Positions 1-9,203 are shown, numbered from the stretch's first letter. The stretch is DNA of 9,925 nucleotides from Candidatus Pelethomonas intestinigallinarum (GCA_018712665.1 DVGP01000047.1:1-9925), one strand, 5' to 3'. Notes: generated from the letters alone by a model not told the origin. Numbers and translations are program-made.

Positions 1-2989
1 GCCGGAGTTCTTTGAGGAGAACCGACTGCCGGCCCACTCCGATCACCGGTATGCCCTGGCGGACGGGACGCCGGCGAGGCTGAGCCTCAACGGCCCCTGG
101 CACTTCCACTACGCGGAGAACTACGCCGGGACGATCCCGGACTTTTTCGCCCCGGAGGTGGACTGCCGGGGCTGGGCCACCATCCCCGTCCCCGCCCACA
201 TCCAGATGGAGGGTTACGGCGCGCCCCAGTACGTCAACGTCCAGCACCCCTGGGACGGCTGGGAGGACCTGGGGCCGGGAGAGGTCCCCGCCCGGCACAA
301 CCCGGTGGGCAGCTATGTCAAGTATTTCACCTTGCCGGAGGCCTGGCGGGGGAGGCCCGTCTATATCAGCTTCCAGGGGGCGGAGAGCGGCCTGGCGGTG
401 TGGTGCAACGGCCAGTATGTGGGCTACGGGGAGGACGGCTTCACCCCCTCGGAGTTCGACCTGACCCCCTACCTGACGGCGGGGGAGAACAAGCTGGCGG
501 TCCAGGTGTTCCAGTGGACCAGCGCCAGCTGGTGCGAGGACCAGGACTTCTTCCGTTTCTCCGGCCTGTTCCGGGAGGTGTACCTCTACACTGTCCCCGC
601 CGCCCACCTCTGGGACCTGAAGCTCACCACGGAGCTGGACGACGGCTTCTCCAGGGGTGTGCTCCATATCCACACCCGGACCCAGGGGGCCTCCGCCTGC
701 CTTTGCCGCCTCTATGACGGAGAGCGGCTGGTTGCCGAGGATACCGGGCTGGAGGACATCGCCCTGGCGGTGGAGGGGCCGAAGCTGTGGAGCGCGGAGA
801 AGCCGCATCTCTACCGCCTGGAGATCGCCGTCCGGGATCAGGACGGGGTTGCCGCGGAGACCGTCACCGGGACGGTGGGCTTCCGCCGGTTCGAGATCCG
901 TGACGGGCTGATGCTGCTCAACGGGAAGCGGATCGTCTTCAACGGGGTGAACCGCCACGAGTTCTCCGCCGCTGGTGGCCGCTGTCTCACAGAGGATGAG
1001 ATGGAGCGGGATGTGATCACCATGAAGCGCAGCAACATCAACGCCGTCCGCACCAGCCACTACCCCAACCAGACCGCCTTCTACCGCCTGTGCGACCGGT
1101 ACGGGCTGTATGTCATCGACGAAATGAATCTGGAGTCCCACGGCTCCTGGGGCCTCATGGACATGGGGAAGATCCGGCGGGAGGAGCACGTCCCCGGGGA
1201 CGATCCCCGCTGGGAGCCCATGGTCCTCAGCCGGGCGGAGGCCATGTACCAGCGGGACAAGAACCACCCGTCGGTGCTGATCTGGTCCCTGGGCAACGAG
1301 TCCGCCGGCGGAAAGAATTTCCTGACCGCCAGCCGGTATTTTCACGGCGTGGACAGCCGCCCCGTCCACTATGAGAGCGTCATCCACGATCCCCGGTACC
1401 CGGAGACCTCCGACATCCTCAGCAGCATGTATTTCCCTGCCGAGCGGATCCGGGACATGCTGGCGGAGGACAGCTCCCGGCCCGCCATCAGCTGCGAGTA
1501 CGGCCACGCCATGGGCAACTCCTTCGGTGGCCAGAAGCGGTACATCGACCTGGCGGAGGAGGTCCCCGCCTACCAGGGTGGCTTCATCTGGGACTACATC
1601 GACCAGGCCATCACCAAGCGAGACCGGTACGGCCAGGCATTTCTGGCCTACGGCGGGGACTTTGACGACCGGCCCACGGACTACGAGTTCTGCGGGGACG
1701 GCCTGGTGTATGGAGACGACCGCGCCCCGTCCCCCAAGATGCAGGAGGTGAAGTACCTGTATCAAGGCCTGCGGGTCCAGATAAATGACCGCGCTGTTGC
1801 TGTCGCCAACCGGTATCTGTTCACCGACGCGGTGGAATTCGACTGCATGGTCCGTCTCCACCGGCAGGGGGAGCTGGTCTCCGAGGCACCCATGGAGGTT
1901 CGGGCGGCCCCCGGGGAGACGGCGGACTGCCCCCTGCCCCTGTGGCCGGAGGCGTTGGACGACGAGTACACGGTGACGGTGTCCTTCCGTCTGCGGGAGG
2001 ACGCGCCCTGGGCTCCGGCGGGGCATGAGGTGGCCTTCGGCCAGCGTGTCCTGGGGAAGATTCCCCCCATCGTCCACCCCCAGGGGGACCTGGAGGTCAT
2101 CGACGGCGGGTGGAACATCGGCGTCATCGGGGAGCACTTCCGTCTGCTGTTCTCCAAGAGCCAGTGCGGCCTGGTCTCCTATCAGTACGGGGGCCGGGAG
2201 CTGCTCAAGTCCATCCCCAGGCCCAACTTCTGGCGGGCTCCCACGGACAACGACCGGGGGGCCTACCTCCCGGGCCGCTTCGCCCAGTGGAAGGCGGCCA
2301 GCCTCTACGGCACCGCCAAGCCTATGCCCTACAGCGTCCCGGACATGAAAAACGACGACGCCATGGCTGTGGAGCGGGGGAGTGGTTGGGTCCGTGTGAC
2401 CTTCCGCTATCTGCTGCCCACACAGCCCCGGACGGCCTGCGCCCTGTCCTACCGGGTTTTTGCCGACGGTACGGTGGAGGCCATCCTGGACAGCGACGCC
2501 GGGAAGGTGTTAGGCCCCATGCCGGAGTTCAGCCTGCTGCTGAAGCTGGACGCGGACTTCGACCGCCTGCGCTGGTATGGCCGGGGGCCGGAGGAGACCT
2601 ACCGCGACAGAAAGCAGGGGGGAAAGGTGGGGCTCTACGAGAACCGGGTGGCGGACAACGTGGCCCGGTATCTGCGGCCCCAGGAGTGCGGAGGCCACGC
2701 CGACGTCCGCTGGGCCTCCGTGACGGATAAAAACGGCCTGGGCTTGCTGTTCACCTGCCCGGAGGGCATGGATTTCTCCGCCCTGCCCTACACCCCGGAG
2801 GAGCTGGAGAGCGCGGCCCACCCCAACGAGCTGCCGCCGGTCCACTGCACCGTGGTCCGGGCAGGATACCAGATGGGCGTGGGGGCCGACAACAGCTGGG
2901 GGGCGGTGCCCATGCCGGAGGACATGCTTCCGGCGGACCATATGACCTTCCGCGTCGCCTTCCGGGGGATCGGGGGCGGCGGGCGGTGA
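1..2989 (+). CDS. lacZ: Beta-galactosidase, LacZ-type glycoside hydrolase family 2 (5' end outside window)
   Basis: This enzyme hydrolyses terminal beta-galactosides such as lactose, probably in the cytoplasm, although the extreme N-terminus cannot be checked for a signal peptide. The frame is open from nt 2, so the GTG at 158 is not the start. The first visible residues (PEFFEENRLPAHSDHRY) match the usual LacZ N-terminus. The visible 995 residues compare with about 1,024 in E. coli LacZ, so only some tens of residues are missing. Domains in visible numbering are a jelly-roll sugar-binding domain (about 20-200), an Ig-like domain (about 200-300), a TIM barrel (about 305-590), a second Ig-like domain, and a C-terminal Bgal_small_N domain (about 735-995, containing FWRAPTDNDRG and WYGRGPEETYRDR). 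The acid/base glutamate is in SLGNES (codon at 1298) and the nucleophile is in SCEYGHAMGN (codon at 1496). HYPNQ and CDRYGLYVIDEMNLESHG are typical family motifs. No sugar transporter or regulator is in view. The family call is firm; the natural substrate is inferred. Confidence 0.95.
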   Translation, partial: PEFFEENRLPAHSDHRYALADGTPARLSLNGPWHFHYAENYAGTIPDFFAPEVDCRGWATIPVPAHIQMEGYGAPQYVNVQHPWDGWEDLGPGEVPARHNPVGSYVKYFTLPEAWRGRPVYISFQGAESGLAVWCNGQYVGYGEDGFTPSEFDLTPYLTAGENKLAVQVFQWTSASWCEDQDFFRFSGLFREVYLYTVPAAHLWDLKLTTELDDGFSRGVLHIHTRTQGASACLCRLYDGERLVAEDTGLEDIALAVEGPKLWSAEKPHLYRLEIAVRDQDGVAAETVTGTVGFRRFEIRDGLMLLNGKRIVFNGVNRHEFSAAGGRCLTEDEMERDVITMKRSNINAVRTSHYPNQTAFYRLCDRYGLYVIDEMNLESHGSWGLMDMGKIRREEHVPGDDPRWEPMVLSRAEAMYQRDKNHPSVLIWSLGNESAGGKNFLTASRYFHGVDSRPVHYESVIHDPRYPETSDILSSMYFPAERIRDMLAEDSSRPAISCEYGHAMGNSFGGQKRYIDLAEEVPAYQGGFIWDYIDQAITKRDRYGQAFLAYGGDFDDRPTDYEFCGDGLVYGDDRAPSPKMQEVKYLYQGLRVQINDRAVAVANRYLFTDAVEFDCMVRLHRQGELVSEAPMEVRAAPGETADCPLPLWPEALDDEYTVTVSFRLREDAPWAPAGHEVAFGQRVLGKIPPIVHPQGDLEVIDGGWNIGVIGEHFRLLFSKSQCGLVSYQYGGRELLKSIPRPNFWRAPTDNDRGAYLPGRFAQWKAASLYGTAKPMPYSVPDMKNDDAMAVERGSGWVRVTFRYLLPTQPRTACALSYRVFADGTVEAILDSDAGKVLGPMPEFSLLLKLDADFDRLRWYGRGPEETYRDRKQGGKVGLYENRVADNVARYLRPQECGGHADVRWASVTDKNGLGLLFTCPEGMDFSALPYTPEELESAAHPNELPPVHCTVVRAGYQMGVGADNSWGAVPMPEDMLPADHMTFRVAFRGIGGGGR

Positions 2990-2998
2990 CGGCCGCCC
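2981..2998 (+). terminator. Short GC hairpin over the lacZ stop codon, weak terminator candidate
   Basis: GGGCGG (2981-2986) can pair with CCGCCC (2993-2998) around a six-base loop that contains the lacZ TGA. Only TT follows before more GC-rich sequence, so the U-tract of an intrinsic terminator is missing. It lies directly before the candidate -35 box of the next gene. It may be chance in such GC-rich DNA. Confidence 0.2.
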
Positions 2999-3027
2999 TT
3001 GCCCCGTCGGGCCATCTGTGCTATAGT
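2999..3027 (+). promoter_or_regulatory. Sigma-A-type promoter for the methionine synthase gene
   Basis: TTGCCC (2999-3004) is a -35 candidate, followed after exactly 17 bases by TATAGT (3022-3027), a -10 one mismatch from consensus. It lies in the only gap between lacZ and the next gene and points at the start codon at 3066. A start site near 3034 would give a leader of only about 30 bases, so there is no room for a SAM or cobalamin riboswitch between promoter and gene. Confidence 0.6.
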
Positions 3028-3065
3028 GTGAGCCAACATGAAAAACACCCAGGGAGGAGCCAGTT

Positions 3066-5417
<2,352 letters not shown>

Positions 5418-5429
5418 CATTAAGTCTAC

Positions 5430-5493
5430 ACCCTTTTCTTTTGAAAAAGAAAAGGGTCAAAAGAAAACCTTTTCGGCAAAACTCCGTTTTGCC
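5430..5493 (+). repeat. Two-hairpin intergenic repeat, copy 1
   Basis: Hairpin A (5430-5457) has an 11-bp AT-rich stem, ACCCTTTTCTT pairing with AAGAAAAGGGT around TTGAAA. After 17 bases comes hairpin B (5475-5493), GGCAAAAC pairing with GTTTTGCC around TCC. The same order and a matching core (AAAGAA, a T-run, then a gcaaa..CTCCG..tttgc hairpin) occur on the opposite strand at 7048-7123, so this is a repeat family and not a one-off terminator. Neither stem is followed by a proper U-tract, although B is followed by TTT and might terminate weakly. The A+T content contrasts sharply with the genes on both sides. Confidence 0.7.
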
Positions 5494-5510
5494 TTTGGAA
5501 ATTCAAAAGG

Positions 5511-6359
5511 ATGAAAACCTTGAGAAAACGATGGAAGATATGCTTGGCGGCGGGGGCGGTTTTGGCGGCTCTGGCGGTCTGGGCGCTGTGGACGGGCCTT
5601 GCGGTGAGGACGTACACGCTGGAGACGGCAAAGCTTGACCAGCCGGTGCGGCTGCTCCTGCTGACGGACCTCCACAGCACGGTCCACGGCCGGGATCAGC
5701 GGGCCCTCATCGATCTGGTTCGGGCCCAGGCTCCGGACGCCGTCCTTCTGTCCGGGGACATTGCCGACGACGAGGTGCCCCACCGGGGGACGGAGCTGCT
5801 GCTGGAGGCTGTGGCGGGGGAGTACCCCTGCTTCTATGTCACCGGCAACCACGAGTTCTGGGCGGAGGGCACGGAGGAGATCCTGGAGATGTTCCGGCGC
5901 TATGGCGTCACCGTCCTGGCGGGGACATGGAGCGACCTCACGGTCCGGGGCCAGACCATCCGGATCTTTGGCGTGGATGACCCGGAGGGATTCGAGGCCG
6001 CGCCCGGGGAGGCGGTCCCGGCGGGGTGGCTGGAACAGTGGGAGACCTGCCGGGCGGGGCTGGAGGAGGGGACGTTCTCCGTCCTCCTCAGCCACCGGCC
6101 GGAGCTGACGGAGCTCTACCGGGGCAGCGGCTTTGACCTTGTTGTCTCCGGCCACGCCCACGGGGGACAGGTGCGGGTCCCGCTCCTGCTGAACGGCCTC
6201 TACGCCCCCAACCAGGGGTTCTTCCCCCGGTATGCCGGAGGGCTTTACGACTTGGACGGCACCGCCCTGGCGGTCAGCCGGGGCCTCTCCATCAGCCGCC
6301 TGCCCCGGGTATTCAACCCGCCGGAGGCGGTGGTCATCGACCTTGTCCCGGCGGGGTAA
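5511..6359 (+). CDS. Membrane-anchored calcineurin-like metallophosphoesterase (YkuE/YaeI-like)
   Basis: The product is a 282-residue phosphoesterase with a two-metal active site. The motifs appear in the standard order: TDLHS (Asp53, His55), LSGDIAD (Asp83), TGNHEFW (Asn113, His114), LSHRPE (His195) and SGHAHGGQ (His215, His217). A basic N-terminus (MKTLRKRWK) followed by a hydrophobic segment at about 11-31 predicts a membrane anchor with the catalytic domain outside. This layout resembles YkuE/YaeI-type enzymes, but the substrate cannot be read from sequence; phospholipid or cell-envelope phosphoesters are possible. The start is uncertain. AAAAGG abuts the ATG at 5511 and is too close to serve as its ribosome binding site, whereas it lies about nine bases from an in-frame TTG at 5520. 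Either choice keeps the anchor. The repeat element ends 17 bp upstream, and no separate promoter is evident, so it may be read from the metH promoter. Confidence 0.9.
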   Translation: MKTLRKRWKICLAAGAVLAALAVWALWTGLAVRTYTLETAKLDQPVRLLLLTDLHSTVHGRDQRALIDLVRAQAPDAVLLSGDIADDEVPHRGTELLLEAVAGEYPCFYVTGNHEFWAEGTEEILEMFRRYGVTVLAGTWSDLTVRGQTIRIFGVDDPEGFEAAPGEAVPAGWLEQWETCRAGLEEGTFSVLLSHRPELTELYRGSGFDLVVSGHAHGGQVRVPLLLNGLYAPNQGFFPRYAGGLYDLDGTALAVSRGLSISRLPRVFNPPEAVVIDLVPAG

Positions 6360-6418
6360 GTTCAAGGCCCGTGGCGTTTTGCCTTCGCGGACATCATATC
6401 TTTCCCCATGACACAATC

Positions 6419-6447
6419 TTGCATTTTAATGAAACAGATGTTAGAAT
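6419..6447 (+). promoter_or_regulatory. Sigma-A-type promoter with extended -10, upstream of ruvC
   Basis: TTGCAT (6419-6424) and TAGAAT (6442-6447) are separated by 17 bases, and a TG at 6439-6440 gives an extended -10. This short AT-rich stretch stands out in GC-rich surroundings. It would start transcription near 6454, about 43 bases before ruvC, and could drive the whole ruvC-ruvA-small ORF-ruvB cluster. Confidence 0.65.
6431..6444 (+). promoter_or_regulatory. Possible LexA (SOS) operator overlapping the ruvC promoter
   Basis: GAAACAGATGTTAG matches the Bacillus-type SOS box CGAAC-RNRY-GTTYG at 11 of 14 positions, keeping the inner AAC...GTT palindrome and the RNRY spacer. It lies between the -35 and -10 boxes and overlaps the -10, where a repressor would block transcription. 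Bacillus ruvAB is a known LexA target, which makes the site plausible. The three mismatches are all in the outer bases, so the call is tentative. Confidence 0.3.
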
Positions 6448-6496
6448 ATCTCCGTATGCCGGCGGAGGGCCGGCGGGGGAGGAGGGGAGAAGCGGC

Positions 6497-7018
6497 ATGA
6501 GGATATTGGGCGTGGACCCCGGTGTGGCCACCATCGGCTTCGGCCTCATCGAGGCGGACCGGGGCAGCCAGCGCCTGCTGCGCTATGGGGTCATCACCAC
6601 CCCCGCCGGGCTGCCCCTCTCCAACCGCCTCTACCAGATCTCCCAGGATATGGAGGAGCTGCTTAGCGCCTTTCATCCCGACGAGGCGGCGGTGGAGGAG
6701 CTGTTTTTCTCCAAGAATATCACCACCGGCATCGCCGTGGCCCATGGCCGGGGCGTAATCCTTCTGGAGCTGGAGCGGGCGGGGATTCCGGTGTACGAGT
6801 ACACCCCCATGCAGGTGAAGCAGGCGGTGGCGGGCTACGGCGGAGCGGAGAAGCGGCAGGTCATGCTCATGACCCAGCGGCTTTTGAAAATGGGGGAGAT
6901 CCCCCGGCCAGACGACGCCGCCGACGCCCTGGCCATCGCCATCTGCCACGGCCGCAGCGCCACCAGCCTGCTGAACACCGAGCGGGTCTTCGATCCCCGG
7001 AAATATGACACCCGATAA
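6497..7018 (+). CDS. ruvC: Holliday junction resolvase RuvC
   Basis: RuvC is a dimeric endonuclease that cuts Holliday junctions symmetrically during recombination and repair, acting with RuvA and RuvB. The product is 173 residues, the same as E. coli RuvC. The four acidic residues expected for the RNase H-like active site are visible: Asp7 in LGVDPG, Glu67 in VEELFF, and Asp140 and Asp143 in PDDAADALA. The frame is open back to 6371, but the ATG at 6497 is chosen because the RuvC signature MRILGVDPG begins there and an AGGGGAG ribosome binding site lies about seven bases before it. It is the first gene of the ruv cluster. A 133-bp gap holding a repeat separates it from ruvA. Confidence 0.97.
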   Translation: MRILGVDPGVATIGFGLIEADRGSQRLLRYGVITTPAGLPLSNRLYQISQDMEELLSAFHPDEAAVEELFFSKNITTGIAVAHGRGVILLELERAGIPVYEYTPMQVKQAVAGYGGAEKRQVMLMTQRLLKMGEIPRPDDAADALAIAICHGRSATSLLNTERVFDPRKYDTR

Positions 7019-7047
7019 AAGGTGAGCTTTATTTATGATAAACAAAA

Positions 7048-7123
7048 GCAAAGCGGAGCTTTGCGTAAAAAGTTCTTTAAGTGCCCTGCGGGTAGTGATC
7101 CTTTTTCTTGCAAGAAAAAGGAT
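7048..7123 (-). repeat. Two-hairpin intergenic repeat, copy 2 (inverted relative to copy 1)
   Basis: Read on the minus strand, this has hairpin A, a perfect 26-nt palindrome at 7098-7123 (ATCCTTTTTCTTG with its complement), then a spacer, then hairpin B at 7048-7064 (GCAAAGC and GCTTTGC around TCC). The spacer ends AAAGAACTTTTTAC, close to AAAGAAAACCTTTTCG in copy 1. It is longer (33 versus 17 bases) because of an extra segment that can itself form a small stem (TGCCC and GGGTA at about 7082-7094). It sits inside the ruv cluster, between ruvC and ruvA. Confidence 0.7.
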
Positions 7124-7151
7124 GTATACCTAGCGATGAGAAAGGAACGCC

Positions 7152-7760
7152 ATGTATTACTATGTCTCCGGCGAGGTGGCCCATGTGGAACCCTATCTGG
7201 CGGTCATCGACTGCGGGGGGGTGGGCTACGCCTGCCGTACCACAACCTTCACCCTCTCCCAGATCAAGAAGGGTGACAAGGCAAAGCTCTTTACATATCT
7301 CAGCGTCCGGGAGGACGCCATGGACCTCTACGGCTTCGCCTCGTCGGAGGAGCTGAAGCTGTTCCAGCAGCTCATTTCCGTCTCCGGCGTGGGGCCCAAG
7401 GCGGCCCTCAGCATTCTCTCCGCCGGGACCCCGGCCAATCTGGCCCTGGCCATCATCACCGGGGACGAGAAGGCCCTCACCGCCGCGGCGGGCGTGGGCA
7501 AAAAGCTGGCCCAGCGGATCATCCTGGAGCTGAAGGACAAGCTGACCAAGGGCCAGACCGTCTCCGCCGCCGGGGAGAGCGTGGCGGGCCCGGCGGTGAC
7601 CATCATCCCGCAGAACAAGCTCTCCGAGGCCAGCGCCGCCCTGGCGGTTCTTGGCTACTCCCAGGCGGAGATCAACGTGGCCCTTAAGGGCATCGACATC
7701 GACAATCAGAGCCTGGAGCAGATCATACGCCTGGCCCTGAAGAATATGATGAAGCCGTAG
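7152..7760 (+). CDS. ruvA: Holliday junction branch-migration protein RuvA
   Basis: RuvA tetramers bind four-way DNA junctions and load the RuvB motor. The 202 residues match the usual size of about 200. An N-terminal OB-fold (about 1-62, starting MYYYVSGEV) is followed by two helix-hairpin-helix DNA-binding motifs, SVSGVGPKAAL (about 77-86) and AAAGVGKKLAQRI (about 111-123), then a flexible linker (about 135-155) and the C-terminal RuvB-contacting domain (about 156-202, EASAALAVLGYSQAEI). The ATG at 7152 follows AAAGGA at good spacing. A 12-bp gap separates its stop from the next small gene. Confidence 0.97.
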   Translation: MYYYVSGEVAHVEPYLAVIDCGGVGYACRTTTFTLSQIKKGDKAKLFTYLSVREDAMDLYGFASSEELKLFQQLISVSGVGPKAALSILSAGTPANLALAIITGDEKALTAAAGVGKKLAQRIILELKDKLTKGQTVSAAGESVAGPAVTIIPQNKLSEASAALAVLGYSQAEINVALKGIDIDNQSLEQIIRLALKNMMKP

Positions 7761-7772
7761 AGGGAAAAGAAC

Positions 7773-7937
7773 GTGGAGGAACACAGAAAGACCAAAACCG
7801 TGGTCAAGAGCGGCATCACCTTCGGTACCTGCCTGGCCATGGTCATCTCTTACACCAACTGGCACAGTGTGGGCTGGGCCATCGTTCACGGCCTGCTCAG
7901 CTGGCTCTATGTGATCTACTACATCATCCGCTACTGA
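7773..7937 (+). CDS. Small membrane protein encoded between ruvA and ruvB (54 residues, unknown function)
   Basis: An open frame starts with GTG at 7773, 12 bases after the ruvA stop, and ends with TGA at 7935-7937, 24 bases before ruvB. AGAGGG at about 7759-7764 is a plausible ribosome binding site. The product begins with a charged, basic segment (MEEHRKTKTVVKSG), followed by hydrophobic stretches at about 15-26 and 34-52 broken by a polar turn (SYTNWHSVG). This suggests two short membrane segments or one hairpin, ending IIRY. Third positions are GC-rich as in its neighbours, and it fills the ruvA-ruvB gap almost exactly, so it looks like a real gene of the same operon. I do not recognise a named family and assign no function. 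It is too short for standard ORF cut-offs and is easily missed. Confidence 0.8.
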   Translation: MEEHRKTKTVVKSGITFGTCLAMVISYTNWHSVGWAIVHGLLSWLYVIYYIIRY

Positions 7938-7961
7938 TCCGGCGGGGAAGGGAGGAAGCGT

Positions 7962-9020
7962 GTGAGCATCGACTTTTCCGGCGGCAGCGAGTTTGAGCCC
8001 CAGGAGCCCCTGGTCACTACATCTCTGACCCGGGAGGACGAGGGGGAGTACTCCCTGCGGCCCAAGACCCTGCGGGAGTATATCGGCCAGGAGAAGGCCA
8101 AGGGGAACCTGGAGGTGTTCATCCAGGCGGCCAAGATGCGCTCCGAGCCCCTGGACCACGTCCTGCTCCACGGCCCTCCGGGCCTGGGCAAGACCACCCT
8201 CTCCGGCATCATCGCCAACGAGATGGGGGTCAACATCCGCATCACCTCCGGCCCCGCCATCGAGAAGGCCGGAGACCTGGCGGCGCTGCTGACCAATCTC
8301 AACGAAAATGACATCCTCTTCGTGGATGAGATCCACCGCCTCAACCGCTCGGTGGAGGAGGTGCTCTATCCCGCCATGGAGGACTACGCCATCGACATCA
8401 TCATCGGCAAGGGACCCTCCGCCAACTCCATCCGCCTGGACCTACCCCGGTTCACCCTCATCGGGGCCACCACCCGGGCGGGGCAGCTTTCCGCGCCATT
8501 GCGGGACCGGTTCGGCGTGACGCTGCGTCTGGAGCTCTACACCCCGGAGGAGCTGGCCCTCATCGTCACCCGCTCCGCCGGCATCCTGGACGCCCCCATC
8601 GAGCCCGAGGGGGCCATGGAGATCGCCCGGCGCAGCCGGGGCACCCCCCGGATCGCCAACCGGATGCTTCGCCGGGTCCGGGACTTCGCTCAGGTGGTGG
8701 GGGATGGAGTCATCACCAGGGAGCTGGCCGACAAGGCCCTCACCGCCCTGGAGGTGGACCGCCTTGGGCTGGACAACATCGACCGGCGGATGCTCCGGGC
8801 CATCATCGAGTACTACGGCGGAGGCCCCGTGGGCCTGGAGACCCTGGCCGCCACCATCAACGAGGAGGCCGTCACGCTGGAGGACGTCTACGAGCCCTAC
8901 CTCATGCAGATCGGCTTCCTCACCCGGACCCCCCGGGGCCGGTGCGTCACTGCCAAGGCCTATGAGCACCTGGGGCTGCGGTTCCCCGGAAGCGGGGAAA
9001 TGGAGCAGATGACGCTTTGA
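7962..9020 (+). CDS. ruvB: Holliday junction branch-migration ATPase RuvB
   Basis: RuvB is a hexameric AAA+ motor that drives branch migration at RuvA-bound junctions. The 352 residues are typical (E. coli 336) and include a short N-terminal extension. Visible motifs are Walker A GPPGLGKTTL (71-80), Walker B VDEIHR (121-126), sensor 1 GATTRAG (168-174), RDRFG (181-185, arginine-finger region), a sensor 2 region RGTPRIANRMLRRVRDF, and the C-terminal winged helix with RTPRGRCVTAKAYEHLG. The start is GTG at 7962, preceded by GGGAGGAAG at seven-base spacing. The next ATGs in frame would cut the conserved N-terminal region. It is the last recognisable gene of the ruv cluster; a hairpin-rich non-coding stretch follows. 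Confidence 0.97.
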   Translation: MSIDFSGGSEFEPQEPLVTTSLTREDEGEYSLRPKTLREYIGQEKAKGNLEVFIQAAKMRSEPLDHVLLHGPPGLGKTTLSGIIANEMGVNIRITSGPAIEKAGDLAALLTNLNENDILFVDEIHRLNRSVEEVLYPAMEDYAIDIIIGKGPSANSIRLDLPRFTLIGATTRAGQLSAPLRDRFGVTLRLELYTPEELALIVTRSAGILDAPIEPEGAMEIARRSRGTPRIANRMLRRVRDFAQVVGDGVITRELADKALTALEVDRLGLDNIDRRMLRAIIEYYGGGPVGLETLAATINEEAVTLEDVYEPYLMQIGFLTRTPRGRCVTAKAYEHLGLRFPGSGEMEQMTL

Positions 9021-9027
9021 CTTTTTT
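8989..9027 (+). terminator. Weak intrinsic terminator candidate at the end of ruvB
   Basis: GAAGCG (8989-8994) can pair with CGCTTT (9013-9018), leaving an 18-base loop, and six T residues follow at 9022-9027 after a three-base gap. The stem is short and the loop long. A competing stem, TTCCCC/GGGGAA (8982-8999), overlaps it. The T-run is the main argument for termination here. Confidence 0.25.
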
Positions 9028-9110
9028 GATCCGCCCGTGCCGGGGCATCTGGCCGATGTAGGGCTGAAGCGCGTTTCGCCGGGCGGGTGGGGGAGAAATA
9101 TTTTTCTTCA

Positions 9111-9143
9111 CCGGGTATTGCGATTCTATTCGCAATCTCCCGG
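9111..9143. repeat. Strong inverted repeat, hairpin with small internal loop
   Basis: CCGGG (9111-9115) pairs with CCCGG (9139-9143), and ATTGCGA (9117-9123) pairs with TCGCAAT (9130-9136). The two stems are separated by a one-by-two internal loop and capped by TTCTAT. This gives 12 base pairs. No U-tract follows. Confidence 0.6.
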
Positions 9144-9163
9144 GGCTTCCAGCCCGTACCCCG

Positions 9164-9193
9164 GGGTACTTTTCCCTCGCCGGAAAAGTACCC
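9164..9193. repeat. 12-bp perfect inverted repeat resembling hairpin A of the two-hairpin repeat
   Basis: GGGTACTTTTCC (9164-9175) pairs perfectly with GGAAAAGTACCC (9182-9193) around CTCGCC. It is followed by AAAAG, much as hairpin A of copy 1 is followed by CAAAAG, so it may be a distant relative. It overlaps a separate perfect 14-base palindrome, GTACCCCGGGGTAC (9156-9169), and the two structures exclude each other. Confidence 0.65.
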
Positions 9194-9203
9194 AAAAGGG
9201 CGT

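Noticed and set aside
5418..5510. Reading the hairpins after metH as a simple intrinsic terminator
   Set aside because: The strongest stem has an A-rich 3' arm and is followed by CAAAAG and not by a T-run, and the arrangement recurs inverted at 7048-7123, so a repeat element is the better description. Weak termination at the second stem is still possible.
6371..6496. N-terminal extension of ruvC to an upstream in-frame start
   Set aside because: It would place the promoter inside the coding region and add 42 residues unrelated to RuvC. The start at 6497 has a good ribosome binding site and gives the standard 173-residue length.
7022..7276. An 84-codon plus-strand frame between ruvC and ruvA
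   Set aside because: It runs through the hairpin repeat and into ruvA in another frame, and has no plausible product.
7077..8336. A 419-codon minus-strand frame across ruvA, the small ORF and the ruvB start
   Set aside because: It is antisense to three convincing plus-strand genes, with Gly/Asp/Leu/His-rich composition and no domain signal.
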